A stretch of DNA of 64,000 nt. Origin: Aspidiotus rigidus. Taxonomy: Eukaryota > Arthropoda > Insecta > Hemiptera > Diaspididae. Both the position numbers and the translations under genes were made by a program. The DNA lies in the NCBI GenBank assembly GCA_035079385.1, contig JAVHKY010000024.1:6696001-6760000 (forward strand), written 5' to 3'. How positions within the stretch are numbered: position 1 is the stretch's first letter; the number at the start of each line of letters is the position of its first letter. Below the pieces are notes generated by a model, which searched no databases, had not been told where the DNA came from, and worked only from the letters and a program-made list of their open reading frames with translations. Below, piece by piece: positions 25,201 through 37,956 of the stretch.

Positions 25201-28200
25201 CACTTTCGTTTTCGCTTGTATAAACAGTTCTTCAAATCCCAGTTCATTGCTTCTCAAATAATAAAGCTTTGTAATTTTGTTCATAATTTTATCCAAAACA
25301 ATTGTCATTTTATCATACGAAATCCCAGCCAGATCAAACTGCAATAATAAGTTTATCATACGAGAATTGAGTAGACGTACTCGATAGAAGCCTTTAAATA
25401 AAATTTGACACGTACGTGAACAAAAGTATTTCCAAATTCTACATCCCATTCGTATCCAGCTACTTTTAAGGCGTGCGAGTATTCTTTCAATGAGAGACTT
25501 GAGAGACGAGAAAATATGCAAGACAAAGTTAAACCAGATGGATCCATATTCGCTGTTGGACTGGAAGACAAATCACCAAAGTCGAAAAAACAAATACTTA
25601 TATGTAATATTTTTGCACACTCAGGAGAGGAAACGTTCCGTCTACCAATTAAGGAGAAAGTTATGAAACAACAAAAAACACACAAATTTCGAATCATTTC
25701 TGGTGGGACTTGAAATTTAACTTTCGTGCGCGCGCCTGCCCTCACTTCGTGGGAATTCTCTAATCTTAGTTCGAATCGTTAGCCAATAATAAAAATAGCT
25801 TCGAGATTTCTATCTGGTCTCCTCAGATAAGAAATTTGGAAATATGGAGAAACCGGTGATACCTTGTAAAGCTAGAGGAAGACTGAAAACAAGATGAGCT
25901 CAGGAGATAGCTCAAGAATAAAATATGGAAAATACAATGTGAGATAGGTCGTTAGCAAGGGTGTTGTGAGGCTATTGATTCTTCGTAATCGTTTTAGGGA
26001 AGGCCCATATAATTTTTTTTTTTGCATTTTTTTTTTAGCTAAAGAAATTAAAGTTTGAGGGGGGTTTCTTCATTGGACCAGAGGAATCATGGCACCCCTG
26101 GTTGATAGAATATTAGAAAATATTATATCCTCTTTTGATCAGTTTACTTATACCATTTCGAGAAAAAAAAACTTCCGGGCTTACGATGATGCATATCCAG
26201 TATGAGATTATGTTAAGAACTTGGCTCTACACCAACGATTGGAATTACCTGAATAGACTGAATTTGATGTGAGTTTCGGGAGTTCCCAAATCATTGTCTG
26301 CTGAGAACCAAATTCGCGATATGGGCGACTCGTAAACTACATGAGTATATCTTGGCTCCTGGGAGTCATGAAATTTGTTATCAAGGATTATTGTAGAGAA
26401 ATCAAGTCACTGTAAAACACTGTTCAAGTTCTAACAAAGGTGCGGTCAAATGAAATACTTACGTTCTCATCTAAAGGTCGTACTTCAAAATTTTCCGGTA
26501 TGAACTCGTTCTTCGGGGGGAGATGAAATTCTGGTAGCACACCTAGTTTACTCCATGACTACAAAAAAGATAAGTCACGAAAATATTCTGAATACATTGA
26601 TATCTAATAAAGGTACAGTTAAAATACATTCTCATTTATTATTTTTTTTTTCACTCTACAGGGCAGCACACACGTGGGAGTAGAAGAGAGCACGGGAGAT
26701 TAATTCCGTAATTTTATGGGACATGTTCTCTAGTAATAAGAAGAATAGAACAAATGACATATGTACCTATAGTGTTAAAACTTTGTCGTGTATATGTCAC
26801 GTAGATAATTTTGTTTTGGCAATTTGGAAATCAAACAAATGATATTACCTACCTCCAACAAATCGTCTGGAATCTTTTTTATTTCGTAAAGTATTTTATG
26901 CCATTTGATATCTTGCGTATCCATCATATCCCAATACCTCCAACTCATAATGAGAATGCTATTGCCAAAAATAAAATAATGTGAAAAGATAGCTAGTTAG
27001 GTAACTGGTGCCTAAAAAATAATCAAAGCACATCCTACTTCATATAAATTGGTTGAAGGTACGATAAGAAATCTTGTATCAAAGAAGGTCTCCATTCGTC
27101 TTGTACAGCCTCAAAAGCGAGAACGTCTTTAATTGGAAAATTCTGTAAGAGCAATATCATCTTGATAAATTTTACTCGTATAACCACAAAATTCATTTTG
27201 CAGTAAAAGTAGAGCTACTCACATGCATCGCAGAAGAGATGGATTTTATATAATCCATAATTTCGTAATCGTCTGAATGCGAGTATTGAAACTTTAATTG
27301 ACGCAGTTGCTGATCCTGAATGAATATCCGCTCTTCAATGCCTTTGGTCTTCAAAAAATTGATATACTGAAACAGTCAGCAGTTATCTTCAGATACTCGT
27401 AGTACTTTGTATATGCGATAGGCACAGATAGTTTCTTATCGGAGGACGTATTTTGAAGGGTGGGTGGCAAATTTCTAAGACTAAGTGAAATCCGGAATAC
27501 AACATTTTGTTGAGATTCGGGCAGATGTTATATATGCAAATTTTGCGAGAAAAACGACTAATACATTGTTCTAAGGCCTTTCAAGAACCTCTTTGAAATG
27601 TCTACAATCACTAATTAGAAAAGAAAAGTACGAGAGTACTTAATTAACTATTTAACTATGTGAAAATATTGGTAGTTGTCATTCTCGCGGATCGTTGTTC
27701 GTAATTCCCCGCAAACATTGGCCCTGGTTAAAACTACCCATATTTTTCCGCTTCGATTCTCTTGAGTCCCATCTGAACAACTTGTTCTTCCCTTGAAGCC
27801 CTTGTCAGAGAGGGAATTAACAAGGTTTCATCTGGCGTTCCAGAGCCCCAGTCTCTAAGAAGAGCTTTAGAGAAAGAACAAAATATTCAGATAGGATTGG
27901 AAGAAATTGAATCGAGCTTTAGATGGGAGAAATGTGAATAGGTGGTTTTCCGGTGTGATTCAGAGGGAGCACAAATTACGATGAGAGACTTATTGCACAA
28001 GCACAAATGCTCTTTGATTTCCTTTTCTTTATTTATTCCCATTTATTCTTCTCTAACTTATTCTAACCCAGCTACCTCTTCTTTTTGCAAGTATTTTACT
28101 ACTTACAGATTTTATTAGAAAAATAAGTATTCGGGCTGAATCCCTCTTATAAATCCATATACGTAAGAAAAACTTATTTTGTAGGAATATTTGTATCTGC

Positions 28201-30541
28201 TGGTGAGCAGGTATTTCGAATACGTACCGTAATGAAAACGATTGATAAATCATACCTGAAAGATTAACTCGATAATTTCGTTCTCACGAATTGAACCATC
28301 TTCAGGAACAAGGCACGTGATGGAGAAGAATGCTATCCCCGCTTTCACGTCGTACTTAGCCTTTACTTTCTTACACAATTTTCTTTCTTTGAGCGTAAAA
28401 GATAAACTGCCAGGTCCGCTTCGATTGATCAATTCGACCACATACAATTCAGGCTGCAAATTTAAGAACCATACAGACACATCTGCTGTTCATACAAACT
28501 GACAAATTACCGTAGGAATTTGAAGCTTACAGCAGTTTTATACTGATTCAATACGTCTGGAACTCGGAAGACTAATTGCACAATCTCATTTTTATCTTCC
28601 TCGGAAAGTTCTCTTGGTACCGTGTAAATTATTTGTCGTAGATGATCGTCGTCCCACGGGTGCTGATCATACGAAAATGTCAATTTGTCAATGTTTTTGT
28701 TTTCTATTCTCTCAAATAATGGTACCACCATTTGCTCCAACTCATCCAAAGTTTCTGAGATGGTATCATTTGAAACCGTTAGGGCTCAGTCTCTTCAATT
28801 TTGTCCACCGCAAGACGTACAAACCTGCCTTAAGAATTCCTCACCTTTTCCGAACACAACTAAACTCATTACGTTTGACGAATACCACTTTGAGTAAAAT
28901 TCCCTCAATTTGTCGGTCAATTCCGATTTTTGAGATTCTGGCTTCTTGCCCCACGGCAGAGCTAGGTCGGGTGATTTTTCTCTCTCAGCTAGAAAACGAC
29001 GAAATAATTCTTCATCTCCTGTATTTAACAGAGGTTGATCTCACTTACTCGAGCTTTCTTCTTTCATGATACCGTATTGCAAATTGCCTTACCACTAGTA
29101 GATCGATTGAATGCATGGTTTTCGTCGCCTATAGTTTTTTCTATCTGTCTCAATCTCCACGCATTATTGCCGTTTATAAAGTTCAATGAATCGAACGAAT
29201 GAATTCGCTTCACGGTGTCTCTCAGTATAACTTCTGACTCATCGGTCAGTATTAGAGATTCGAAAAAAATGTGGGCAAATCTAAAATTCATATAGAAGAT
29301 GACAAAAATATTGAATATTTTTAACTAGGTAACCTATGAAAAAGATTAGGTTAACCTTTCAATAGCGGGTGATAGAAAATCCACCTGAATCATAAAACCA
29401 AGATGTTGTTTTTCTTCGTCGGTGCTCGGGAAAATTGGTCTTCCGTTGTTCGAGTTTATGAATCTCAAAAATTGATCTTGAGGATATGTTTTACTGCCCA
29501 AACGTATCAACATTTCTCCGACGAGATTGGCCAAACTACCATTAAGAGAACCTGCGATGGCGAATCCCCTTACAATATTTGATGTGTAGAAAAGGAATGA
29601 AATAGAGAATGTCAAAATAAAAGTGATAACCGAATTCCTCATAGATTAGAATTAGGGATGGATGATAATTTTCACTTTTCCCTCATAAACTAAGTAACTA
29701 CCTACTTCATGTGATTTTCAAGATACTTGTAAACATGTAGATAGAGTTACAATTTTGAAGGTTGAATTTGAATAGGCTTATTGGACAGTACCGCAATCAA
29801 ATTGATTACTGTCTAATCGGAGGAAGGTGGAAGTCAGCTGTGAATAACATAAAAACACTTCCGGGGGCAGACTGCGGCGCCGACCATCAATTGCTGTCCT
29901 CTATTTGCTTCAAAAATTAGCAAAAGTGAACAGGAATATTAATACCGTAACAAAAGGAAGATACTGGAAAAGAGTCAGCATTCAGAGACAGGATTTAGAA
30001 GGAACTACAGAAACCTCCGATAAATACGCTTGTGGCCACGGTCTGGAGGAGTTCAAGAATAACGCCGTGTCTATTGTGATGGAGATAGCGAAGGATAAAA
30101 GGAAGAAAGAGCCGATCTTCCTGGGTAGGACCAAAGATCCTGGATTTAATCGAGGAGAAAAGACAAGTGAAGGCGTAGGGGAGCAAAACACGGCGGATTA
30201 TCAGAAGCGATCGGTCCAAGTCAGAAGAGGCTGTAGAAGGAACAAGAATGCCTACTAACAGGGTTGAAGAGCACAGTGAACAGAATCAAAGCAGGGGTGT
30301 TTTTTCCAAGAAATTAATTATATAAACCATCATTAGAATGAAGAAATTGCAATATCTTACCTACGCCTATAGTCAATGAAACGGCCGCAGTTTTCGAATA
30401 CGATGTCTCACTGCCATTAATGAGAAGAACACGTAGACCGTTTTTCAATTTCAAGCCTCGATACAAACATTTTTCTTTCAGAGGTTTGATGATATCTTCA
30501 AATATTTCTAAATTATTAGTCTTTGCAGAACTGAAAGCCAT
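22262..30541 (-). CDS. Insulin-degrading-enzyme-like M16 protein lacking the zinc site (pseudoenzyme), 21 exons
   Basis: Exons 5'->3': 30541-30361, 29551-29356, 29280-29093, 28988-28845, 28754-28531, 28453-28256, 27366-27223, 27142-27039, 26958-26853, 26558-26463, 26358-26249, 25560-25416, 25338-25204, 24757-24625, 24549-24458, 23782-23674, 23600-23446, 23366-23238, 23163-22969, 22643-22548, 22351-22262. All borders are GT/AG, phases agree, total 2970 nt = 989 aa; IDE is about 1019. Collinear landmarks: CLYRGLKLKNGLRVLLI, YSSNVMSLVVFGK, SGPGSL, PPKNEFIPENFEVRPL, EMKTLTKADVLTFFE. The catalytic HxxEH of IDE is LVGEM here (L70, E73, M74), and the third ligand glutamate aligns with S157 before NAWRL. 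The C-terminal arginine and tyrosine of RTKEQLGY are also lost. Peptidase activity is therefore not expected; a binding or regulatory role is my inference. An alternative start uses a mini-exon at 30633-30606 joined to 30549, giving 1001 aa. Confidence 0.85.
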
Positions 30542-30639
30542 ATTCAAGACTTTTTGAGTAGGAATAAAGCGACTAATTTATGTAGTTACAATTTTCGTCC
30601 CTTACCTCCCGGCTTCATTGGGTGCTTCTTCATTCCTAA

Positions 30640-31760
30640 AACATGAAGGATATAGATTTCAAATGAACTGCTGAGTCAGAATGGAAATGAAGAAATTTAC
30701 GTACGTTTTGACCATTTCTCCATATTTTACCAAAAGAATTGATACAAACAGACTCAAGATTGAAAAATTTTTCCAATTTTTGCCCATATTTTGTTTAAGA
30801 CAGCTTCTGCCGAAAAGAACACTTCCCAAAGACAATAAATCGATTTCAGTTCAAGTAAAAAGTCTTTCACTTGATACAAATTTCACTTGTTCAAATGTTG
30901 AATGAAATACATTCTCCACGCCATCTGCAAGAACATCCATTCATAATGATACAGATGCTCTTGTTTTTATCTTCCGCTCTCGTTGTTTTTTTTTTTCATC
31001 TTCTCTGTCTTAATTTCAGTTTTCGACGAGTGAATTCGTTTCTTTTTTGAGCTTATTATTCAGCAAAAAATGACGAATCAAACAATGTTCATTCAATTGA
31101 TTTCCCACCAGGGTAATGATATTGATAACAGCTCTAATCTTTTTGACTTATCCAGTTATATCATTTATAGGCTATCTGGAAGTAATATTTGAACTTTAAT
31201 TGGGTGAAAGAATACATTTGTGGACACATTTTATTGCATTATTTTTACATTTAGAGCCAAATAATTTTATCAACCAAGATATACAAAATAATAGTAAATC
31301 CACATGCTTGAAAAATATAAAGTTATGGGTAAGAGTTCAGAGGATGTAGATTCGCATCGAGCATTTCCATCTTGCTTCTCAGTTGTTCAAACATGCAATA
31401 GAGAAATTTCCTTTTCCCTCTTCTATTGATCAATTACATTTAAATATCCGTCCTCTACAATAGAAAAAATCACTTATTCATTTATTTTTCGCAAAAGTAA
31501 AGACTTTCCTGCATGTTGCTCCGTTTCGCTTACGGATAGGCACTACATACAGCATGTTTCTATGGAAGTTGTATCGAGAAATATTTTAGGCAACATTTGA
31601 CCTATACAAGGAGAGTAAGTTAGCATTTAATCGGTTTGAAACTTGTCCTCTTCCGCAAGTGACACAAATGAAGAATTCTCCAAAGAGCGTTTCTTGCTAC
31701 ATTTGGTCGATAAGTGATCAAAATCCATGTACAACCCCGACGAGCCATGTCCACTCAAAA
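30640..31760. other. Upstream flank of the M16 gene
   Basis: Probably contains its promoter and 5' UTR, but no core promoter element can be assigned with confidence. No other gene recognised; the ORF at 30681-30905 (plus) is antisense to this flank and has no known domain. Confidence 0.35.
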
Positions 31761-31764
31761 TTCA

Positions 31765-32295
31765 CCAAAGTCGACTCAAAATTGAGTCGCCCATGTCGAC
31801 TGCGAATCGACCGCTCTTTCTCACTATCGAGACAACTCCCGGTATTATAGACTGATGCCGACCAAAAATCGACGTGGATGTCACATCGATTCAAAGCAAC
31901 CAGCTTATATTTTACGAATACGAAATATCAACTATATTCATCGACGTAAGAATTCAAATTATTTAAAATTTCGACTGGTGTGACTCAAAATTGACTACAG
32001 ATCAACGTGGGTTTGAGGTCGATTTGAAGTCGAGTGACTTACATTACCAGAAAACTACAAATCGACTTGAAATTGACGCAACAGAGCAGTCGATTTTGAA
32101 TCGACAAAAAATTTGGAGGAGTCGATTCGAGGTCGACAATAAACTAAAATTGGAAGTCGATTCAATTTCGACGTCAACAATGAGTCTATTTGCGGTCGAC
32201 ATTAGGGTGGAACTAAATCGACTCAGATTCGACGTCGACTTTTAGTCGATTTACATCGTCAACCAGAAATCATGTCAAAGCGACGGTCGACATAA
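31765..32295. repeat. GTCGA-rich degenerate array
   Basis: About 530 bp made of loosely spaced TCGA-containing words on both strands (AAATCGAC, GTCGATTTGAAGTCGA, TCGACGTCGA). The same words drive the ORF at 31991-32245 (F/L-E-V-D and R-L-E-I-D repeats), so that ORF is treated as a product of the repeat. The words are largely palindromic, so the array could form many short hairpins. Confidence 0.6.
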
Positions 32296-32309
32296 TTCAT
32301 CGGGACTGC

Positions 32310-32430
32310 TGAGGAAGACGCGGGGGTAGTTCAAAATAGCCTAATGATGAACATCATTAGGGTAGAGGAAGAAGCAGCAGAGGATTGGTCAAATGAGCCT
32401 GGTGAAGAAGACGATGATTTATCAGACTAA
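32310..32430 (+). pseudogene. Possible acidic C-terminal tail of a decayed gene
   Basis: An open frame reads AEEDAG...RVEEEAAEDWSNEPGEEDDDLSD and ends in TAA at about 32430. Acidic tails like this end many proteins and some transposases; the upstream body is not visible. Weak. Confidence 0.2.
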
Positions 32431-32639
32431 CTGAGGCTCAGGCTAATTTGATTCATATTCCAGTATTGTATATAAGTTATAAATGGACAGAAGAAGAAAA
32501 AACAGAAGATAAAGAGACGGGATGGGGCAACAATTCACTCAAGTACGGATATTTTAACGGAAAGGAGTAGAGTTCAGATTTTCCTGCTCAAAGAACTCGA
32601 AAATGGGAATTTAAGCAGGAAGCCTCTTTTATGGGGGGT

Positions 32640-32901
32640 GTTGTTCTGAACCCCTCCTATCATATACAGCCTGAAGGGGAGGACCTGTGACTCCACAGTT
32701 TAATGACGTCATTGATCAGTTTTTAACAGGGAACCTGTTCCACGGTTTTTTTGGGCGGAATAATATGTCGTCCGACGTCCGGCCAAAATGAACGTCGAAA
32801 AATTTTGCTTCTTTATTCATTTATTTAATTATTTATTTAATTAATCAATTGATTAAATTATTCATTTATTTATTTATCTATCTATTTACTGATTTACTGA
32901 T

Positions 32902-32952
<51 letters not shown>

Positions 32953-33970
32953 GTTACTTTCTTTATAAGTACATATGATAGGAAGGAGTTGAAACATTTT
33001 CGTTCTCCAAGTCATGAATATTAAGGAAGAGACTTGAAAAATTTTGAATTCCTATCTTAATTGTATGATTGGAAAATTGGTACCTATTTCTCAATTCAGT
33101 TCCACACTACCCTGGAGGTCGAATTGATAATGCGTTCTTTTAATAGTGGTTTTCTCAATGAGCCTATAAACCTCATTACTAAAAGAAATTCGACCCACAG
33201 AGCAGGTTTCCTGCGTTCCTTGTTTAACATCGTTAAGAAAACCTCAATTTTCTAAATTTTCCTATTATAATAGCTTCAAAGTACGGGTCTGTAACGTCAC
33301 AGCTCATCCTTGTGACGTCACAATCTACATTTCTCAGATCCCACGTGCCCCATAACTAAGTCCCCCTCCTATTCCCCTATCACATATAGCTCGGAGGTCG
33401 TATCACATATACCGTATTTTCCCGCGTTTAGCACGCCCCCGAGTGTGACACACAATAGAAATTTGAAGACTTGGGATTTTGAATTATTGTTCTATAATTA
33501 TCGCGAATACAAATTTTCTGGATTTTTCCTCGAACCTTTCAGACTTTTACTAGGATTTTTTTCAAACTTTCCACTATTTTTCAACATTTTTTCAAGATTT
33601 TCCAAGATTTTTTCCAGACTTTTTGAAAATTTTTTCGTATTTTTTCAAATTTAGTAAATTTTTTTAGATTTTTGCATCAAAGCTTATTTTTAATCATACG
33701 CACCTCAGATTTTCAATCTTTAAAAAAATAAAAAAAAAAAAAAAAAAACACGTGTTATACTCGGGAAAATATGGTAGCTTAGAAGTCAACATTTCTTTTG
33801 GAAATCAAACTTTTTCTAAGTCCCATTCCTATCGTATATAGCTCGAAGGTTAAAATTTTTACAAGTCTCTCGCCTATCACATGTAGCTTCAAAGTCCGGA
33901 TCTGTGACGTCACAATTTGATGACGTCATAAGTCAGCCTTGGGACATCGCAATCTGAAGACGTCAGAGTT
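32640..33970. repeat. Dispersed CTATCATATATAGCTC-family repeat with (TTTA)n
   Basis: Copies or variants of the motif occur at about 32660 (CCTCCTATCATATACAGC), 32975, 33370-33410, 33825 and 33870, interspersed with TGACGTCA-like words and CAAGTCCC. A (TTTA)n microsatellite with minor interruptions occupies about 32815-32955. A T/A-rich stretch with an 18-19-base A run near 33729-33747 lies inside. The same family makes up the foldback block at 3.0-3.7 kb and stretches at 50.0-50.7 kb. Confidence 0.6.
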
Positions 33971-36480
33971 TTTTTCACACAATCCTGGTCGTATGGACAT
34001 GCTTATGGAATTAGGGGTGGAATTTAAGTTTCTTAGACGAGAGTAACGATATAAATCACGTCAAAAAGCTCTTCACTATCACAAAATTATGAAAGCCTTC
34101 CGCCTTAAGGTCTGGTTATCACTGAAAGAATAAATTCAATCATCAATTAGGTTTTCAAACGAAGTGACATCATTTGAGACTGGTAACGTCAATGAGAATA
34201 GCCACGTTCGTTGTTTTTCTCCGCTCATTGACAAATAAACTAACTATACATCTTGAGAAGTGGAAAAAACTCTTGATAGAGTTCGGTCAAGCCCCTTTTC
34301 CGAATATTTTGATTTTGGAAAATCTTTATTAAATTATAGCTTAGAAACAGAAGTGCGCTAAACCTACACAGCCCACACAGCGACTTCAAGGTTGCGAGCT
34401 TCATCAATAGTATATTTTTCCAGATTCGAATTTTGCGTCCACGTTTTTGTAATTAGATATATAAATTTACTCCGTGAGCCAACTCTCACTCTTTGTCATT
34501 TTGCAGCAGGCTGTAAACAAGTTGGTGCCCGACACCCCCATAGATCGTGAACCCGCAGGTGCGTTCCTTCGTTGCTGCAAAGCTGAGACACTCACAAAAT
34601 ACGAAAAATCGCGCCATAATTTATTGTGCATATTATATTTACTGTTCAACAGTCTGGCTGTCTAATGTACCTCTACTCTCGTGAACCCATTGTGCGGACA
34701 ACTTGTAGATTCACGGGACGAGAGTAGTAAAAATACGTGGTATTTTATAACAATAGCGAACGGTGCACGACATTGAAATGGGTTTGTGTGAAAGTACCGA
34801 TAACCGGTGCAAAATGCTGCTTATCGGAAGTTTGTAAGAAATAATAAGCGCGACCCCGACTAAATGTTTATGTACGTATATTCCGTCTGCGAGGTAGTAC
34901 TTCGTAACGCGAGTTTTCAAAATATTTCGTGCACATTTTTTTCTCCTTTCCTTTTCTCTTCCTCGATTTTGAATACAAAAGCCCAGCTGGTTCGCTCCTT
35001 CTGTATTCTCGATCCTGACGCAACATCTTCTTCTACTTACCTGAAAATATGTACGTACCTATGTATTTAGAATGAGTGAAGTCTTCAGAAGAAGAAAAAA
35101 ATCCCCTTTTTTTTTGGCGGAAGCGAGTGTAAGCAGAAGAGAAGAAAGAGAAGCCAGAATCTACGCGTACCTAAGAAGAAGAACGAGTAAAACGTACAAA
35201 GGCGAGCGCGAGCCACAAACCACGTGTCCGGACGATTGCGTGCCATCATTATGTTTAAAATTCGATGATGTATTCCCTTCTTTTGATATTATTATATCCC
35301 GCGCGCGTGTTGGAGAGAACGACATCTGCTCTTAAGGAAAATTGTTTCAATTATCCAATACAGCTAGACAGATGAAATTATCGTCGAGAGAGCAAACAAG
35401 GTATGACTTGTGCTAAGAGTACTGCCTTAACCATTGAGAATTTCCACAATTAAAAAACAATTTCCATATTTCCTAAAATCTTGATGAATGATGGAGAGTC
35501 TCAAGTCTTGTGTCATACCAGCGTCTTCTTCCTCTAATGTCAGATCAAGTTACTTCGTCCGCACAAGTTTTGGTTCACAGCGATGTATCATGAGAAATAC
35601 AATTTCGTATCCAGGAGGTCTGGCCTAATCAATTTTGCAGAGAAAATTAATATGGAATCATCGGCGTATCTTTCAAATATACATTCACTTCAGCCTCCAT
35701 CGTTTGTCTCTACTTGACAAGGATTTGTATGGAACGTTTCACGTCTTTACTTGTGAGCTGTATAGGGAAAGTCTGTACTGTATCCAGATTCCCCTAATCT
35801 CCAAAAAAACTTTTATAGAAATTGTTCGTGCGTTGTGAATTTAAATTGCTAGAACTTCAGAATGGTGCCGCACTCCAACACGGAGGAGGGGGGGCTATGA
35901 AAGCGCTCTTTATTTGTTTCTACACCTTCAACAAAATCATTTGTGTCCGTTTTTTGTCCCAACTCCTTGTATTTTACTCAAACTTGAATGCTCGTAAAAA
36001 CGAGCATTAACTAAAAACATGGTAGCGGAAGTTTCTCAAGGATCGAGTTTTCAATGGATCTTTCTACTTTTTCAGCATGTTCTTCAGAAAGGTTCAATAA
36101 CAGGCTGTATAAAAGCAGAATTGAAACATTTTCTTCCATGCGTAAGCGCCTTTTATTTTACTTCAAAATCATGGAAAATTTGTCTACATTTTCTGACGTT
36201 GTAAAATTTTTTTGGAGCAAGAATTCGGATTTCTGTTCCTATACCACCTTCCGTTGGACAACATTTCCGGCGATCGAAAAAATGCTTCGGAAAATGGAGC
36301 CCCAACATTTTTGTGAAGTCATTCCTCACAAGGACTACCCTCGCACGCCCGATAAGCGTCGCGTAGTGACCGCTGGCATGACGAAACTTGCAGGGTATTT
36401 GGGGAGTGTAAATGCAACCTATCGTAATCCGCTTCGGCGTTTCCCAACGGGTGAAGCACACCCTTCATATATATGTGGTG
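33971..36480. other. Gene-poor stretch with unrecognised ORFs
   Basis: Open frames of 60-150 codons occur (35072-35335 plus, arginine-rich; 36054-36497 plus with 36153-36461 minus overlapping). I do not recognise any. The overlap of two open frames at 36.1-36.5 kb and its higher GC suggest an old mobile element. An imperfect hairpin lies at 34673-34728 (CTACTCTCGTGAACCC pairing with GACGAGAGTAG). Confidence 0.3.
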
Positions 36481-36909
36481 GAAAGAGAAGGGATTGAAAA
36501 AATCGCTTGTACATCAGTTTTTGAGAAATATCTGATGAAAGTAACTTTTATTGTCAATAATGATTTTATTGCCTAAGCACTCACACGTGGCAAATCGTAT
36601 GTATTGTAAGCTTTATTTCCAAATTCCATTTGATTATAGAGTTTTTATTACATGTGCCGTCCAGAGGCACGTGGTGTAGCATTTAATATGTTTGCTCTAT
36701 CTCGGAGATTGGGTTTACCTACCCTGAGCTCGCCTCTGAGCTTGTTCGCTTCTCCCTTTTTTTAGTATTGTTGGGCTACATTCGATATCAAGTAGAGATT
36801 ACATTGATATATCAATTTTATCGATTCAACTGACAATATTAACTATTGATACGTCTACCTCGGTCATGATGACGTCATAATAACGTACCCCTCTTAGCTT
36901 ATTATGTCA

Positions 36910-37250
36910 GCTGGCGGGCTCACTCACTCCACTTGTCCACCTTCTCCGATCTTCTCCCTATTTCTAAGCCTAGTTTATCCTAGTTTACTGCATATTAGGC
37001 TGACTAGCTTTACTCGTTTTGCTTTACCTCCCCATTCTTGGCCTGATATGAGTGTAGTTTAAAAGATGGGAGGCTGAATTATTCACGGATTCACTCCCAC
37101 CGCTCCATTGTCCGCAATCTTAAGCTAGTATAAATTTAGTACACTGCATATTACTGTTACGCCTATGATGTCCTCCTCTCTCTTTGGTCCTAGTTCACTT
37201 TATATTAGGCATTTGTATAGCGTCATTGCGGTGGTATTTGTGGCGTCGGT
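36910..37250. repeat. Diverged tandem units with CATATTAGGC / TAGTTTAC words
   Basis: Two units of about 160 bp start at about 36918 (GGCTCACTCACTCCAC) and 37079 (GGATTCACTCCCACCGC); each continues with a TAGT..ACTGCATATTA block. CTTGGCCTGATATGAGTGTAG near 37034 recurs as CTTGGTCTGGTATAAGTCTAG at about 42473 and again near 42528, so the family is dispersed. Confidence 0.45.
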
Positions 37251-37776
37251 TTCATCCAGAGCGTAATTTGCAGTGTCTTTTGTGATATCATCTGCGGCCT
37301 CAATACTATATATTAGGTAGATCTAATTCAAGTTATTTATGAGACTAGCTAGCCCAACAAAATAGGTCAATGTGTCTAATGACGTCATTGATGACTTCAT
37401 GCTAACAAAACCGCGAAGGAAGTCTGCATGTATAGAAGGGGCAGGATGAGCTAACCGAGTATACTGTATATCAAACACCTTGTACTGTATATTAGGCCTA
37501 ATATAATGAGGCTAAGGATGCAGGTCTCAAAAGAACAAAAGTCAATCAAGGGTGTCAAAGCATATAAAATGCTGAAGTAGGATATTCTCAGCGTATCATT
37601 AGCAAACACAGCACCTGCAGAGTAATTTCCAACTACAGTTTCTGCAGATGTCAGTTATTCTATAATCAAGCCCAACTGATTCTTGTAGACCATTCCCCGG
37701 TGACGTCACAGTGTTGTTGACCGTGAGCAATAATGAGTCAAAGTACCCATATTTATCATCCATATCATGATATTAA

Positions 37777-37956
37777 TTTCCATAAGAATACACAGGGAAC
37801 GATTCGATCATGTACAGATATTCAAAAACAAGATGTTCCTTATGAATTAGAGATCTCCATCTAGAGTCTAGAAATTCTGTGGAGTTTAAATATGGAGCTT
37901 CAATTGCTAACGTACTTCTTGATTGAAACGTTCCCCGTGTATTCTTATGGGATTCT
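37777..37956. repeat. Inverted repeat with ~30-bp arms
   Basis: CCATAAGAATACACAGGGAA at 37779 pairs with the reverse complement of the segment ending near 37952 (CCATAAGAATACACGGGGAA). The loop is about 115 bp and non-coding. Confidence 0.7.

Noticed and set aside
25561..25641. Extension of M16 exon 12 to 25641
   Set aside because: The frame stays open to an AG at 25642, and phase also fits. However, the splice at 25560 gives FSLFSPTANMDP, which aligns residue by residue with IDE, while the extension adds 27 residues absent from the family.
29557..29642. Signal peptide MRNSVITFILTFSISFLFYT for the M16 gene
   Set aside because: This hydrophobic ORF start lies upstream of the acceptor at 29552-29553. 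The exon joined from 30361 in phase 1 begins at 29551 and reproduces the IDE junction, so the hydrophobic stretch is intronic.
22262..30541. M16 gene as a pseudogene
   Set aside because: All 21 exons keep frame, with GT/AG borders and no internal stop. Loss of the zinc site alone does not make it a pseudogene.
31991..32245. 84-codon ORF as a gene
   Set aside because: Its peptide repeats follow directly from the GTCGA-rich repeat array.
34500..34560. TGGTGCCCGACACCC as an LTR-retrotransposon primer-binding site
   Set aside because: No LTR pair, gag or pol sequence was seen near it.
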